10,699 nucleotides of DNA from Deltaproteobacteria bacterium (lineage in GTDB: Bacteria > Desulfobacterota_B > Binatia > UBA9968): positions 1 to 10,699 of the forward strand of contig JACZQL010000011.1 in NCBI GenBank assembly GCA_022545745.1, in the 5' to 3' direction. Shown piece by piece: positions 1 through 6,755 of the stretch. The translations under genes were made by a program, and so were the position numbers. The notes beneath the pieces were generated by a model. The model did no database searches, was not told the DNA's origin, and worked only from the letters and a program-made list of their open reading frames with translations. The number at the start of each line of letters is the position of its first letter. Within the stretch, counting starts at the first letter, position 1.

Positions 1-206
1 GGTCTTTTAGCTATCTTTCCATTTCGTGCTTTGTTTTAGTGTTGAGCGGATTTTTTCTCGTTTCTTTGTGCGGCAATAACGACGGAGTGTTTGGATGTTT
101 TTATTCTCGACTCTGCGATATAATCAATTATGTCGGCTGCCTTCTCCTTCATTCTGATCCAACGGGGCAATGCGGAGGGAGAGCAGTGGATTGAATAGTC
201 GGCATC
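1..206. other. Gene-free, relatively AT-rich stretch upstream of rplB
   Basis: I see no convincing gene here. The forward frames are short or lack a start. A reverse-strand frame runs through it but crosses into the neighbouring repeat element, and its product resembles nothing I recognise. The first 140 bases are more AT-rich than the ribosomal genes. A perfect TATAAT occurs at 119-124, but no good -35 hexamer lies 16-18 bases before it, so a promoter is only possible. In most bacteria rplW (L23) would end just before rplB, and no L23-like coding sequence is visible. Confidence 0.5.
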
Positions 207-420
207 TAGCAGATTGTTGAAAAAAGCTGTTTGCAGGCTGGTCAAAAAGATCTCAGAGGCGAGGCGCGCGAAAAATCGACGAGCGGATGCGTACTTAGGC
301 ATTACGTTGGAGCGACTCCGCTTGGAGCGGGAATGATTCCCGCAGCGATCGAGCGCAACTATCCTCAACGCCTGTTTACGGTAGGCTGGTGGCATATGAG
401 TCTTTTTCAGCAGCCTGCTA
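207..420. mobile_element. MITE-like element with ~18-bp terminal inverted repeats
   Basis: The left end (207-224) reads TAGCAGATTGTTGAAAAA. The right end (403-420) reads TTTTTCAGCAGCCTGCTA. They are inverted copies matching at 15 of 18 positions and enclose 214 bp. Inside are a perfect 8-bp palindrome with one spacer base (GCGGGAAT at 327-334, ATTCCCGC at 336-343) and two direct copies of TTGGAGCG (307-314, 322-329). A further direct similarity near both ends is CTGTTT followed by AGGCTGGT (227-242 and 372-390). No transposase is encoded, so this would be a non-autonomous element. Both ends carry TA, which might mark a TA target, but no longer target duplication is visible. Similar TGCTGAAAAA-ended repeats are familiar to me from Nitrospirota and deltaproteobacterial genomes. 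That family link is recollection, not proof. Confidence 0.6.
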
Positions 421-465
421 GAAAAGAGTTAACGCCTAGAAGATTCCACCCGAGGACAGAAAAAG

Positions 466-1290
466 ATGCCTATTAAGAATTATCGGCCCACGTCTCCAGG
501 TAGACGTGCCTATACCGGTTTTACCTTTGAGGAGATTACGAAGTCCAAGCCGGAGAAGCACTTGATGCAGCCTCTGAAGCGGAGTGGTGGACGAAACAGC
601 AACGGGCGAATTACCAGTGACCATCGGGGAGGAGGACACAAACGTCTATATCGGCTCATTGATTTTAAACGGAACAAGTTAGGGGTCCCGGCACGGGTTG
701 AGGCCATTGAGTATGATCCCAACCGTTCTGCGCGTATTGCCCTGCTCTGTTATGCCGATGGAGAGCGTCGATATATTCTGGCTCCAGACCATCTCCGGGT
801 GGGAGACCCCGTGATAACTGGCACTGACGATGTGGATATCAAACCGGGCAATTCGTTGCCGATGAAATTTATTCCGGTGGGCACAGTAATTCACAACATT
901 GAGCTCAAAATCGGCAAGGGTGGACAGATGGCTCGAAGCGCTGGTGCCGGAGCCCAGCTGATGGCAAAGGAAGGGGCTTATGCGCTGCTGAAACTGCCCT
1001 CAGGGGAACTCCGCAATGTGTTGGTGGAGTGCCGAGCCACCGTGGGACAGGTGGGTAATATAGAGCACGGAAACGTTTCCCTGGGAAAGGCAGGAAGGTC
1101 CCGGTGGCTCAGGAGGAGACCTACAACCCGGGGGATGGCTATGAATCCCGTGGATCATCCTCATGGGGGAGGAGAGGGTCGTTCCAAAGGGAACCATCCT
1201 ATGACACCGTGGGGCAAACCCACTAAGGGTTACAAGACGAGAAAGAGTCGGCAATCGGATAAGTATATTGTCAGACGGAGAAAGGCCTAA
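466..1290 (+). CDS. rplB: 50S ribosomal protein L2
   Basis: L2 is a primary 23S rRNA binder of the large subunit. It is needed for subunit joining and lies close to the peptidyl transferase centre. The 274-residue product has the usual family length. It shows the N-terminal lysine/arginine-rich OB-fold region ([11 protein letters not shown] at 40-50, DHRGGGHKR at 52-60), the SH3-like core and the signature [17 protein letters not shown] at 226-242. H231 within it corresponds to the histidine implicated in peptidyl transfer in E. coli L2. The ATG at 466 gives the standard [16 protein letters not shown] N-terminus and is preceded by GAGGA about 10 bases upstream. Five bases separate its stop from rpsS. 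Unusually, the upstream neighbour is a repeat element, not rplW, so rplB may begin a separate transcript here. Confidence 0.98.
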   Translation: MPIKNYRPTSPGRRAYTGFTFEEITKSKPEKHLMQPLKRSGGRNSNGRITSDHRGGGHKRLYRLIDFKRNKLGVPARVEAIEYDPNRSARIALLCYADGERRYILAPDHLRVGDPVITGTDDVDIKPGNSLPMKFIPVGTVIHNIELKIGKGGQMARSAGAGAQLMAKEGAYALLKLPSGELRNVLVECRATVGQVGNIEHGNVSLGKAGRSRWLRRRPTTRGMAMNPVDHPHGGGEGRSKGNHPMTPWGKPTKGYKTRKSRQSDKYIVRRRKA

Positions 1291-1295
1291 TCCCA

Positions 1296-1637
1296 ATGGC
1301 GCGCTCAGTCAAAAAGGGACCCTTTGTAGACGATCACCTTAAGCGAAAGATCGATGCCATGAATCGGGTTAATGAGAAAAGAGTTTTTAAGACCTGGTCG
1401 CGTCGTTCTACGGTGACGCCGGATATGATCGGCCACACCATCGCTGTTCATAACGGCAGAAAGTTTATACCTGTCTATGTCACCGAGAATATGGTAGGGC
1501 ATAAACTGGGGGAGTTTTCACCGACGCGTACCTTTTATCGTCATGCGGGAGACCGCAAAGGCCAGGCCAAGGAGACGGTGACGGCCTCCAAGGTGCCAAC
1601 GGCACCGTCTGGAGGAAGGTCCACGACTTCGAGCTAG
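1296..1637 (+). CDS. rpsS: 30S ribosomal protein S19, with extended C-terminus
   Basis: S19 sits in the head of the small subunit, pairs with S13 and contacts the A-site tRNA region. Family signatures are clear: [10 protein letters not shown] (3-12), TWSRRST (33-39), IAVHNGR (49-55) and MVGHKLGEF (66-74), followed by [11 protein letters not shown]. Typical bacterial S19 has about 92 residues and ends soon after that point. This protein has 113, with an extra tail rich in Thr, Ser and Pro from about residue 90 on. The tail lies in frame with no sign of a missed stop, and rplV starts 19 bases after the stop codon. Such S19 tails are flexible and project near the decoding site, so the effect of this one is unknown. 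Confidence 0.97.
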   Translation: MARSVKKGPFVDDHLKRKIDAMNRVNEKRVFKTWSRRSTVTPDMIGHTIAVHNGRKFIPVYVTENMVGHKLGEFSPTRTFYRHAGDRKGQAKETVTASKVPTAPSGGRSTTSS

Positions 1638-1656
1638 CAAGGGGTCCGAATGGGTT

Positions 1657-1992
1657 ATGGAAACGCGTGCGATGACAAGATTCTTACGGGTTGCACCTCG
1701 TAAAGTAAGGCTGGTGGTGGATCAGATTCGGGGGAAAGAGGTGGAGTCAGCTCTCAACATCCTGAAATTTACCCCAAAACGCTCAGCTACGATTGTGACA
1801 AAGGTCCTTCGCACGGCCATTGCTAATGCCGAGACTACGCAGAGTGTGGATGTGGATCGACTTTACGTCAAGCGAGTCACCGTGGATGAAGGAGGCATGT
1901 GGAAACGTTTTATGCCTCGCGCCCAGGGTAGGGCCACGCGTATACGGAAGCGCCTGAGCCACGTTACCATTGTGATCGATGAGAGGGCATAA
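1657..1992 (+). CDS. rplV: 50S ribosomal protein L22
   Basis: L22 binds several 23S rRNA domains, and its long beta-hairpin lines the nascent-peptide exit tunnel. The 111-residue product is of normal length. It starts with the expected [20 protein letters not shown] pattern, followed by the [19 protein letters not shown] helix. The hairpin region spans roughly residues 77-99 ([20 protein letters not shown]) and the protein ends [14 protein letters not shown] 1657 is chosen because it gives the family N-terminus and no in-frame start precedes it. A purine-rich AAGGGG at 1639-1644 can serve as ribosome binding site. An ATG at 1650 is out of frame and is not used. rpsC begins five bases after the stop. 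Confidence 0.97.
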   Translation: METRAMTRFLRVAPRKVRLVVDQIRGKEVESALNILKFTPKRSATIVTKVLRTAIANAETTQSVDVDRLYVKRVTVDEGGMWKRFMPRAQGRATRIRKRLSHVTIVIDERA

Positions 1993-1997
1993 GCAGT

Positions 1998-2660
1998 ATG
2001 GGTCAAAAAACGCATCCTAAGATATTTCGTATTGGGATTATTGAGACGTGGGATTCCAAATGGTACGCAGACCGTGACTATGCCCAATTGCTTCATGAGG
2101 ACTTAAAGATCAAAAAGTTTATTAAGGGTCGACTCTTTCACGCAGGGATTTCCAAGATCGAGATCGAACGGGCGACGAATAAGGCGAAGATTAACATCCA
2201 CACGGCTCGTCCCGGGATTGTCATTGGCAAAAAGGGTGCCGAGATCGAGAAGCTGAAGGAAGAGCTCTCCCGCCTCACCAGTCGGGAGATTTACATTAAT
2301 ATCCACGAGGTGCGTCGCCCGGATTTGGATGGCCAGCTCGTGGCAGAAAATGTGGCCTTACAATTACAGAGGCGCGTTGCCTTTCGCCGGGCCATGAAAG
2401 AGAGCGTCTCTCGTGCCTTGCGGATGGGGGCACAGGGGATAAGGGTGCAATGCTCAGGAAGGCTGGGGGGGGCTGAAATTGCTCGTACCAATTGGTACCG
2501 TGAAGGGCGGGTCCCGCTCCATACCTTGCGTGCCGATGTGAGCTACGGACTGGCCGAGGCCCAGACCACCTATGGGGTGATCGGGGTGAAGGTTTGGATC
2601 TTTCGTGGGGAGGTATTGACCGAAGAAGAGGAGCAGCAGAAGGCGGCGTTGGGAGTGTAG
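1998..2660 (+). CDS. rpsC: 30S ribosomal protein S3
   Basis: S3 forms part of the mRNA entry pore of the small subunit, with S4 and S5, and contributes to mRNA unwinding. The 220-residue product begins [14 protein letters not shown], the standard N-terminus. A type II KH domain is visible, with its RNA-binding loop VIGKKG at 75-80. The C-terminal domain carries [20 protein letters not shown] (152-171) and [13 protein letters not shown] (172-184), both strongly conserved. The acidic end (TEEEEQQ, 208-214) is common in the family. It is the last gene of the first compact block. The next gene, rplP, is 90 bases away across a repeat-filled spacer, unlike the usual close packing of these two genes. 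Confidence 0.98.
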   Translation: MGQKTHPKIFRIGIIETWDSKWYADRDYAQLLHEDLKIKKFIKGRLFHAGISKIEIERATNKAKINIHTARPGIVIGKKGAEIEKLKEELSRLTSREIYINIHEVRRPDLDGQLVAENVALQLQRRVAFRRAMKESVSRALRMGAQGIRVQCSGRLGGAEIARTNWYREGRVPLHTLRADVSYGLAEAQTTYGVIGVKVWIFRGEVLTEEEEQQKAALGV

Positions 2661-2668
2661 TTATTTAC

Positions 2669-2746
2669 CTGTCAGCTGTCAGCAATCAGTTGGATCCTAG
2701 GATTAAGGCTGGAAGCTAAAGCCTGATGGCTGAAGGCTTGGAAGCA
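2669..2746. repeat. Degenerate 7-nt repeat cluster between rpsC and rplP
   Basis: The spacer shows a 7-base period. Left units are CTGTCAG, CTGTCAG and CAATCAG (2669-2689). Right units are AAGGCTG, GAAGCTA, AAGCCTG, ATGGCTG, AAGGCTT and GGAAGCA (2705-2746). The two sides are partly inverted: CAGCAATCAG at 2680-2689 can pair with CTGATGGCTG at 2723-2732 at 9 of 10 positions. A perfect 10-bp palindrome, ATCCTAGGAT (2694-2703), lies between them. The last unit also supplies the GGAAG used as the weak ribosome binding site of rplP. The pattern resembles short tandem heptamer repeats seen between genes in some bacteria. No function can be read from the sequence. Confidence 0.6.
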
Positions 2747-2750
2747 AAAT

Positions 2751-3161
2751 ATGCTGGAACCAAAGAAGGTAAAGCACCGTAAGATACAAAAAGGTAGAAG
2801 AGCTGGGATGGCCATGCGCGGTTCTTCCCTAGCCTTTGGTGATTATGGACTGAAGGCAGTGGGCCGAGGATGGCTTACTGCCCGGGAGATCGAGGCGGCT
2901 CGAATTGCCCTTACCCGTTTCCTAAAGCGCGGCGGGAAGGTTTGGATCCGTATTTTTCCAGACAAGCCTATAACGAAGAAGCCCGCTGAGGTCCGGATGG
3001 GGAAGGGAAAGGGGGCCCTAGAAAGCTGGGTGGCCGTAGTCAAACCCGGAAGGATCCTCTTCGAAATGGAAGGGGTCCAGAGCGTTTCGGCCCGTGAGGC
3101 CTTTCGCTTGGCCTCTCACAAAATATCGATTCCCACCATCTTTGTGAAGCGCGGGGTATGA
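2751..3161 (+). CDS. rplP: 50S ribosomal protein L16
   Basis: L16 binds 23S rRNA near the A-site tRNA elbow and is needed for late assembly of the large subunit. The 136-residue product is the standard size and begins [20 protein letters not shown]. Conserved features are [14 protein letters not shown] (38-51), [17 protein letters not shown] (72-88, where R82 corresponds to the arginine hydroxylated in E. coli) and [15 protein letters not shown] (91-105). ATG 2751 gives the family N-terminus. The only upstream purine tract is GGAAG in the last heptamer repeat, so initiation may be weaker than for its neighbours. The stop TGA is followed almost at once by rpmC. Confidence 0.98.
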   Translation: MLEPKKVKHRKIQKGRRAGMAMRGSSLAFGDYGLKAVGRGWLTAREIEAARIALTRFLKRGGKVWIRIFPDKPITKKPAEVRMGKGKGALESWVAVVKPGRILFEMEGVQSVSAREAFRLASHKISIPTIFVKRGV

Positions 3162-3164
3162 GTG

Positions 3165-3377
3165 ATGGAGGCCAAGGAAATTCGGGAAATGAGCCGTGAA
3201 GAGATAATCCAAAAGCGCCGGGAGCTAAAGCAACAGATCTTTCATCTAAGACTGAGCCGGAGCACGGGTCGACTGGAGAATCCAATCAAGTTAAGGCAGA
3301 CCAAACGAGATCTGGCACGCTTGGAGACTGTCTTGAGAGAAAAGGATATGGCCGGAGTCGAGGCCAAAGCAGGATGA
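3165..3377 (+). CDS. rpmC: 50S ribosomal protein L29
   Basis: L29 is a small helical-hairpin protein at the polypeptide exit site, next to L23, where nascent-chain factors dock. The product has 70 residues and shows the family pattern: MEAKEIREMSREEI at the start, LKQQIFHLRL (21-30), then STGRLENP (33-40) in the turn and IKLRQTKRDLARLETVLREK in the second helix. The family N-terminus favours ATG 3165. An in-frame GTG at 3162 would add one residue. The gene starts within a few bases of the rplP stop and overlaps rpsQ by four bases (ATGA), so translation is likely coupled on both sides. The final ten residues beyond the second helix form a small nonconserved tail. Confidence 0.95.
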   Translation: MEAKEIREMSREEIIQKRRELKQQIFHLRLSRSTGRLENPIKLRQTKRDLARLETVLREKDMAGVEAKAG

Positions 3378-3688
3378 GTCAAAAGGTCACTAGAAAAATT
3401 CGTGAGGGAAGGGTCACCAGCAATCGTATGCAGAAGACCGTGGTGGTCTCCATCGAGGGGAATGTGTTGCACTCGAGATACAAAAAATACCTCAGGCGCA
3501 GGACGATCGTCAAGGCCCATGACGAAAAGAATGAGTGTCAGGTCGGAGATCGGGTTCTGATTGTAGAATGTCGACCTTTGAGCCGTGATAAATGCTGGAG
3601 GGTGCGCCGCATCGTGGATCGGACTGTTGCAAATGACACAGGTGTGGCTACGGATATTGGAGAGTCCGTTGTCTCCCCGCCCGTTTAA
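3374..3688 (+). CDS. rpsQ: 30S ribosomal protein S17, with extended C-terminus
   Basis: S17 is an OB-fold protein and an early 16S rRNA 5'-domain binder. The N-terminal region RKIREGRVTSNRMQKTVVVS is the standard first strand pair. It is followed by HSRYKKYLRRRTIVKAHDEKN and the signature GDRVLIVECRPLSRDKCWRV (58-77). The usual length is 80-90 residues. This protein has 104 because about 18 residues follow the conserved IVDRTV, rich in Val, Thr, Ser and Pro. The start ATG overlaps the rpmC stop, typical of translational coupling. Its stop lies 23 bases before the preferred rplN start. The identity is secure; the tail is the only oddity. Confidence 0.97.
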   Translation: MSQKVTRKIREGRVTSNRMQKTVVVSIEGNVLHSRYKKYLRRRTIVKAHDEKNECQVGDRVLIVECRPLSRDKCWRVRRIVDRTVANDTGVATDIGESVVSPPV

Positions 3689-3711
3689 TATTTTTGTGAT
3701 GAGGTGGAATG

Positions 3712-4080
3712 ATGGTTCAGACGAGTACAGTTTTGGATGTTGCGGACAATTCGGGGGCGAGGAAGGTCCAGTGTATTCGGGTGCTTGGCGGTACCAGACG
3801 CAGGTATGCCTCTATTGGGGATATCATCGTGGTTTCCGTCAAGGAGGCGATTCCTAATTCGAAGGTGAAGAAGGGCACTGTGATGAGGGCCGTGGTGGTT
3901 CGGACGGCCAAGGAGATTGGCCGCTCGGAAGGAAGCTACATTCGCTTTGACAGTAACTCCGCAGTGCTCATCGACAATCAGCGGGAACCAGTGGGGACTC
4001 GCATCTTTGGGCCTGTGGCTCGTGAACTCAGGGCAAAGAAGTTTATGAAGATCATTTCCCTAGCACCAGAGGTGATTTGA
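3712..4080 (+). CDS. rplN: 50S ribosomal protein L14
   Basis: L14 lies at the subunit interface of the large subunit, contacts 16S helix 14 in bridge B8 and neighbours L19. The 122-residue reading has exactly the common family length. Signatures are [11 protein letters not shown] (8-18), [13 protein letters not shown] (21-33), [12 protein letters not shown] (95-106) and [12 protein letters not shown] at the end. Two ATG codons occur in tandem at 3709 and 3712. The second is preferred because the Shine-Dalgarno GAGGTGGA at 3701-3708 would abut the first, and because the family begins with a single Met. This gene opens the spc part of the cluster. No obvious promoter was seen in its 23-base spacer, so read-through from S10 genes is likely. 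Confidence 0.97.
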   Translation: MVQTSTVLDVADNSGARKVQCIRVLGGTRRRYASIGDIIVVSVKEAIPNSKVKKGTVMRAVVVRTAKEIGRSEGSYIRFDSNSAVLIDNQREPVGTRIFGPVARELRAKKFMKIISLAPEVI

Positions 4081-4081
4081 T

Positions 4082-4399
4082 ATGGCGCTCAAGCTTCGCA
4101 AAAACGACAACGTGATGATCATCGCTGGTAAAGAGAGGGGCACCACGGGCAAAATCCTCAAGGTCCTTTCGGAAAAGGACCGGGCCATCATCGAGCGACT
4201 CAACCTGGTGAAGAGGCACACCAAGCCACGGGGGCCACAGCAGCCCGGGGGAATTTTGGAAAAAGAGGCCTCCATTCACATTTCAAATCTGATGCTCATG
4301 TGTGATCGGTGTAATGCCCCCATTCGGTTCGGTCACAAGGTTCTGGGAGACGGGAAAAAAGTTAGAATCTGTCGCCGTTGTGGTGAAACCATCGATTAA
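4082..4399 (+). CDS. rplX: 50S ribosomal protein L24, zinc-ribbon type
   Basis: L24 is an assembly initiator of the large subunit and binds the 5' end of 23S rRNA near the exit tunnel. The 105-residue product shows the KOW domain ([20 protein letters not shown], 7-26), then [13 protein letters not shown] and [17 protein letters not shown]. The C-terminus has two cysteine pairs, C74-x2-C77 and C97-x2-C100, spaced as a four-cysteine zinc ribbon (CDRC and CRRC). E. coli L24 lacks this, but other bacteria have it. One base separates the gene from rplN, and the AGAGGTGA ribosome binding site sits inside the end of rplN, pointing to coupled translation. Confidence 0.97.
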   Translation: MALKLRKNDNVMIIAGKERGTTGKILKVLSEKDRAIIERLNLVKRHTKPRGPQQPGGILEKEASIHISNLMLMCDRCNAPIRFGHKVLGDGKKVRICRRCGETID

Positions 4400-4412
4400 G
4401 GGAAACAGCGGA

Positions 4413-4952
4413 ATGGCACGTTTGAAAGATCGGTATCAGGAACAGGTGATCCCCGCCTTGATGACGGAGTTTGGATATAAGAACCGTCATCAGGCTCCTC
4501 GCCTGGAAAAAATTACCTTGAACGTGAGCATGGGGGAGGCCATACAAAACATCAAGGTCTTAGACGGGGCAGTGGCCGAGTTGAAGGCCATTAGCGGGCA
4601 AAAGCCTGTGATTACCCGTGCCAGGAAGGACATCTCGAACTTCAAACTGCGAAAGGGAGTTCCCATTGGCTGCATGGTCACCCTTCGAAGGGGGCGAATG
4701 TACGAGTTTTTAGACCGGTTAATTCATGTGGCTTTACCGCAGGTCAGAGATTTTAGAGGTCTTTCGGTCCGCTCTTTCCAGGGTCATGGTGATTACTCGC
4801 TGGGGATTCGAGAGCAGATCATTTTTCCGGAGATTGACGTGGATTCGGTAGAAAAGGTCCACGGGCTCACCGTTTCAATCGTAACCACAGCCCGGACAGA
4901 TGAAGAGGGCAAGGCATTGCTCACCCAATTGGGGATGCCCTTTGCCAGTTAA
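4413..4952 (+). CDS. rplE: 50S ribosomal protein L5
   Basis: L5 carries 5S rRNA into the large subunit and touches the P-site tRNA through its loop. The 179-residue product from ATG 4413 has the normal length. The longer in-frame reading that starts inside rplX is rejected because its extra 37 residues do not match the family. AAGGGA at 4398-4403 gives a well-spaced ribosome binding site. Signatures are [16 protein letters not shown] at the start, [20 protein letters not shown] (61-80), a central [13 protein letters not shown] helix, [19 protein letters not shown] and [11 protein letters not shown] (134-144). In E. coli the spc mRNA is repressed by S8 binding near the rplE start. I could not identify a matching stem here. 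Confidence 0.98.
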   Translation: MARLKDRYQEQVIPALMTEFGYKNRHQAPRLEKITLNVSMGEAIQNIKVLDGAVAELKAISGQKPVITRARKDISNFKLRKGVPIGCMVTLRRGRMYEFLDRLIHVALPQVRDFRGLSVRSFQGHGDYSLGIREQIIFPEIDVDSVEKVHGLTVSIVTTARTDEEGKALLTQLGMPFAS

Positions 4953-4969
4953 AGATCGAGGAATGGGAA

Positions 4970-5155
4970 ATGGCTAAAAAGTGTCTTCGAGTCAAGGCGG
5001 AACGCGCCCCTAAGTTTAAAGTCAGGGCGTACAACCGATGCCCCCTTTGCGGCCGTCCAAGGGCCTTTTACCGGCGGTTTCGTATGTGTCGTATCTGCCT
5101 AAGGAATTTTGCGCGCAGAGGGGAAATCCCGGGTCTAACCAAAGCAAGCTGGTAA
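4970..5155 (+). CDS. rpsN: 30S ribosomal protein S14, zinc-binding (type Z) form
   Basis: S14 is a late-assembling protein of the small-subunit head. This is the short 61-residue form with a four-cysteine zinc ribbon: C24-x2-C27 and C40-x2-C43 in [15 protein letters not shown] and RMCRICLR. The end, [15 protein letters not shown], is the family C-terminus. Only one copy is seen in this window. Many bacteria also carry a cysteine-free S14 elsewhere as a zinc-starvation substitute, which cannot be judged here. The start ATG 4970 follows GAGGAA at 4958-4963. An earlier ATG at 4963 is out of frame. Confidence 0.97.
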   Translation: MAKKCLRVKAERAPKFKVRAYNRCPLCGRPRAFYRRFRMCRICLRNFARRGEIPGLTKASW

Positions 5156-5168
5156 TGCGGAGAAAACA

Positions 5169-5573
5169 ATGGGAATGACGGATCCTATCGCAGACATGCT
5201 GACCCGTATTCGTAATGGGGGTCGGGCTCACCACCGGGAGGTGGAAATCCCCTGGTCTCGTGTCAAAGAGAGCCTGGCCCGGCTGTTGGTGGAAGAGGGC
5301 TATGTGCGGGAGGTCAAGAGGGCCAAGCCGAAGGACAGCGTGGGAGAGATACTCCGGCTCCAACTCAAGTTTGATAAGGACGGTAAACCGATCATCACCG
5401 GCATCACGCGGGTCAGTCGCCCAGGCCGCAGGGTCTATGTAGGAAATAAGGAAATTCCCCAGGTCCGTCGAGGACTGGGGGTCAACCTTCTCTCCACGCC
5501 AAAGGGGATTCTGGTGGATCGGCAGGCGCGGAAAAACGGAGTCGGTGGCGAGCTGCTCTGTTCCATATGGTAG
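5169..5573 (+). CDS. rpsH: 30S ribosomal protein S8
   Basis: S8 binds helix 21 of 16S rRNA, is essential for small-subunit platform assembly and represses the spc operon in E. coli. The 134-residue product starts MGMTDPIADMLTRIRNG. It has SLARLLVEEGYVREV in the N-terminal domain and ends with the hallmark C-terminal region STPKGILVDRQARKNGVGGE (109-128) followed by LLCSIW. ATG 5169 gives the standard MGMTDPIADM start, and the preceding GGAGAA provides a moderate ribosome binding site. Length and all conserved segments are normal. Autoregulation by this protein is plausible from family knowledge, but I could not point to its mRNA target in this window. Confidence 0.98.
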   Translation: MGMTDPIADMLTRIRNGGRAHHREVEIPWSRVKESLARLLVEEGYVREVKRAKPKDSVGEILRLQLKFDKDGKPIITGITRVSRPGRRVYVGNKEIPQVRRGLGVNLLSTPKGILVDRQARKNGVGGELLCSIW

Positions 5574-5592
5574 AAAGTAGGTAAGGACAACC

Positions 5593-6138
5593 ATGTCACG
5601 TATTGGGAAAGCACCCGTATCGGTTCCTGACGGCGTTAAGGTGACGTTGAACGATGGGTCCGTCAGCGTGGAGGGTCCAAAGGGCAAGCTGATGACGACG
5701 GTGCCAGCGAAAATTTCGGTCAAGGTGGAGGGGAAGGAAGTCAGAGTCAGTCGGGAATCGGACTCATCTGGTGACAGGGCGATGCACGGGCTGACGCGGA
5801 AGCTCATCGGAAACATGGTGGAAGGGGTCAGCCAAGGATTCCGGCGTGTGCTGCAGATTAACGGCGTGGGGTATAAGGCAGAGGTGAGTGGACAGAAGTT
5901 AAACCTGACACTGGGATTTTCTCATCCCATCGAATTTTCCCTGCCGCCAGGTGTTACGGCGAAAGTTGATCGGCAGACACTCATAACTTTGGAATCTTCC
6001 GACAAACAAGCCTTGGGCCAGACTGCGGCCAGGATACGGAGCCTCAAGGCCCCGGAACCCTACAAAGGCAAAGGGATCAAGTATCAGGAAGAAGTCATAC
6101 GCCGTAAGGCCGGGAAGGCAATAGGGGCTTCAAGCTAA
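5593..6138 (+). CDS. rplF: 50S ribosomal protein L6
   Basis: L6 has two similar alpha/beta domains and sits near the factor-binding site, contacting the sarcin-ricin loop region. The 181-residue product starts MSRIGKAPVSVPDGVKVTL. It shows EGPKGKL (27-33), HGLTRKLIGNMVEGVSQGF (65-83), the inter-domain GVGYKAE (91-97) and the C-terminal signature PEPYKGKGIKY (154-164) followed by RRKAGKA. All of these match the family, and the length is usual. It follows rpsH by 19 bases with AGGTAAGGA upstream as ribosome binding site. The last six residues are a short variable tail. Confidence 0.98.
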   Translation: MSRIGKAPVSVPDGVKVTLNDGSVSVEGPKGKLMTTVPAKISVKVEGKEVRVSRESDSSGDRAMHGLTRKLIGNMVEGVSQGFRRVLQINGVGYKAEVSGQKLNLTLGFSHPIEFSLPPGVTAKVDRQTLITLESSDKQALGQTAARIRSLKAPEPYKGKGIKYQEEVIRRKAGKAIGASS

Positions 6139-6159
6139 GAAGATTGAACGAGGACTATC

Positions 6160-6525
6160 ATGCTGAGCTATCAGAGGGCCCAGGGCCGATGGCGAAGACA
6201 AAAAAGGGTCCGTAAAAAAATTCTGGGAACCGACAGCCGTCCCCGTGTTTGTGTCTTTCGGAGTCACAAGCATATCTATGCCCAGGTAATCTCAGACGAG
6301 AAAGGCGCTACCTTGGTGTCCACCTCAACCCTCTCCAAAGAATTAATGGGGGTGGTGGCAAAAGTCAAAGGAGTGGAGGCCGCCAAGAAGGTAGGGGCCC
6401 ATTTGGCAGAGGTCTGCAAAGGGAAAGGAATCAATAACGTGATCTTTGACCGCAATGGTTTTCACTTTCATGGTCGTGTCAAGGCCCTGGCAGAGGCAGC
6501 GCGAGAGGCGGGTCTAAATTTCTAA
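6160..6525 (+). CDS. rplR: 50S ribosomal protein L18
   Basis: L18 binds 5S rRNA together with L5 and helps install it in the central protuberance. The 121-residue product has a basic N-terminus ([15 protein letters not shown]), then [18 protein letters not shown] (27-44) and the C-terminal signature [20 protein letters not shown] (96-115) ending EAGLNF. ATG 6160 follows CGAGGA at 6149-6154. Upstream spacing is 21 bases. Downstream the usual close rpsE neighbour is missing, and a 442-base gene-free region follows the stop. This makes rplR the 3' end of a compact block. Confidence 0.97.
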   Translation: MLSYQRAQGRWRRQKRVRKKILGTDSRPRVCVFRSHKHIYAQVISDEKGATLVSTSTLSKELMGVVAKVKGVEAAKKVGAHLAEVCKGKGINNVIFDRNGFHFHGRVKALAEAAREAGLNF

Positions 6526-6583
6526 CCAAACATTTGTGAAATTTTCCGTTGAATTTTGGATTATGGAATCCGGGAAAAGGATG

Positions 6584-6723
6584 ACTCGCCCCGTGGAGTA
6601 ACAGCTCGACCGAGTCGGATTGTCTCGACCAGGGCTAATACTCCACAGGGCTCACCCCGTTAAGTAACGCTTCTGTCGAGGAATATTTCGCTTTGACCCC
6701 AAGGAGTACTTAACGGGGCGAGT
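6584..6723. repeat. Tandem REP-like palindromes with shared outer inverted repeat
   Basis: Two adjacent hairpins can form. The first pairs GCCCCGTGGAGTA (6588-6600) with TACTCCACAGGGC (6639-6651), 12 of 13 matching. The second pairs CCCCGTTAAGTA (6655-6666) with TACTTAACGGGG (6707-6718), a perfect 12-bp stem that extends to 15 of 16. In addition the outermost ACTCGCCCCGT (6584-6594) is a perfect inverted copy of ACGGGGCGAGT (6713-6723). The 140-bp block therefore has terminal inverted repeats as well as two internal stems. This design fits REP/BIME-type elements mobilised by single-strand transposases, or a small MITE. No transposase is present. As RNA it would form strong structures and could act as an attenuator or mRNA stabiliser. 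Confidence 0.65.
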
Positions 6724-6755
6724 GCAAAGACCAGCGAAGCGCATTGCAAATGGCA

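Noticed and set aside
119..124. Perfect TATAAT as a promoter for rplB
   Set aside because: No acceptable -35 hexamer lies 16-18 bases upstream, and the region is AT-rich, so a chance match is likely.
36..395. 119-residue reverse-strand reading frame upstream of rplB
   Set aside because: It crosses the left boundary of the 207-420 repeat element, its N-terminal part is merely the repeat read backwards, and the product matches no family I recognise. A shorter 38-residue version starting at 152 is too small to support.
231..476. Forward 81-residue frame inside and after the repeat element
   Set aside because: It is almost entirely repeat sequence, overlaps the rplB start and has no recognisable protein features.
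4302..4412. Upstream-extended start for rplE inside rplX
   Set aside because: The extra 37 residues do not resemble L5, and a good ribosome binding site precedes ATG 4413.
4385..4440. S8 autoregulatory mRNA site at the rplX-rplE junction
   Set aside because: Known from E. coli, but I could not draw a helix-21-like stem with the needed internal loop here.
5022..5816. 264-residue reverse-strand frame opposite rpsN, rpsH and rplF
   Set aside because: It lies wholly antisense to three secure ribosomal genes and shows no family features. It is a codon-bias shadow.
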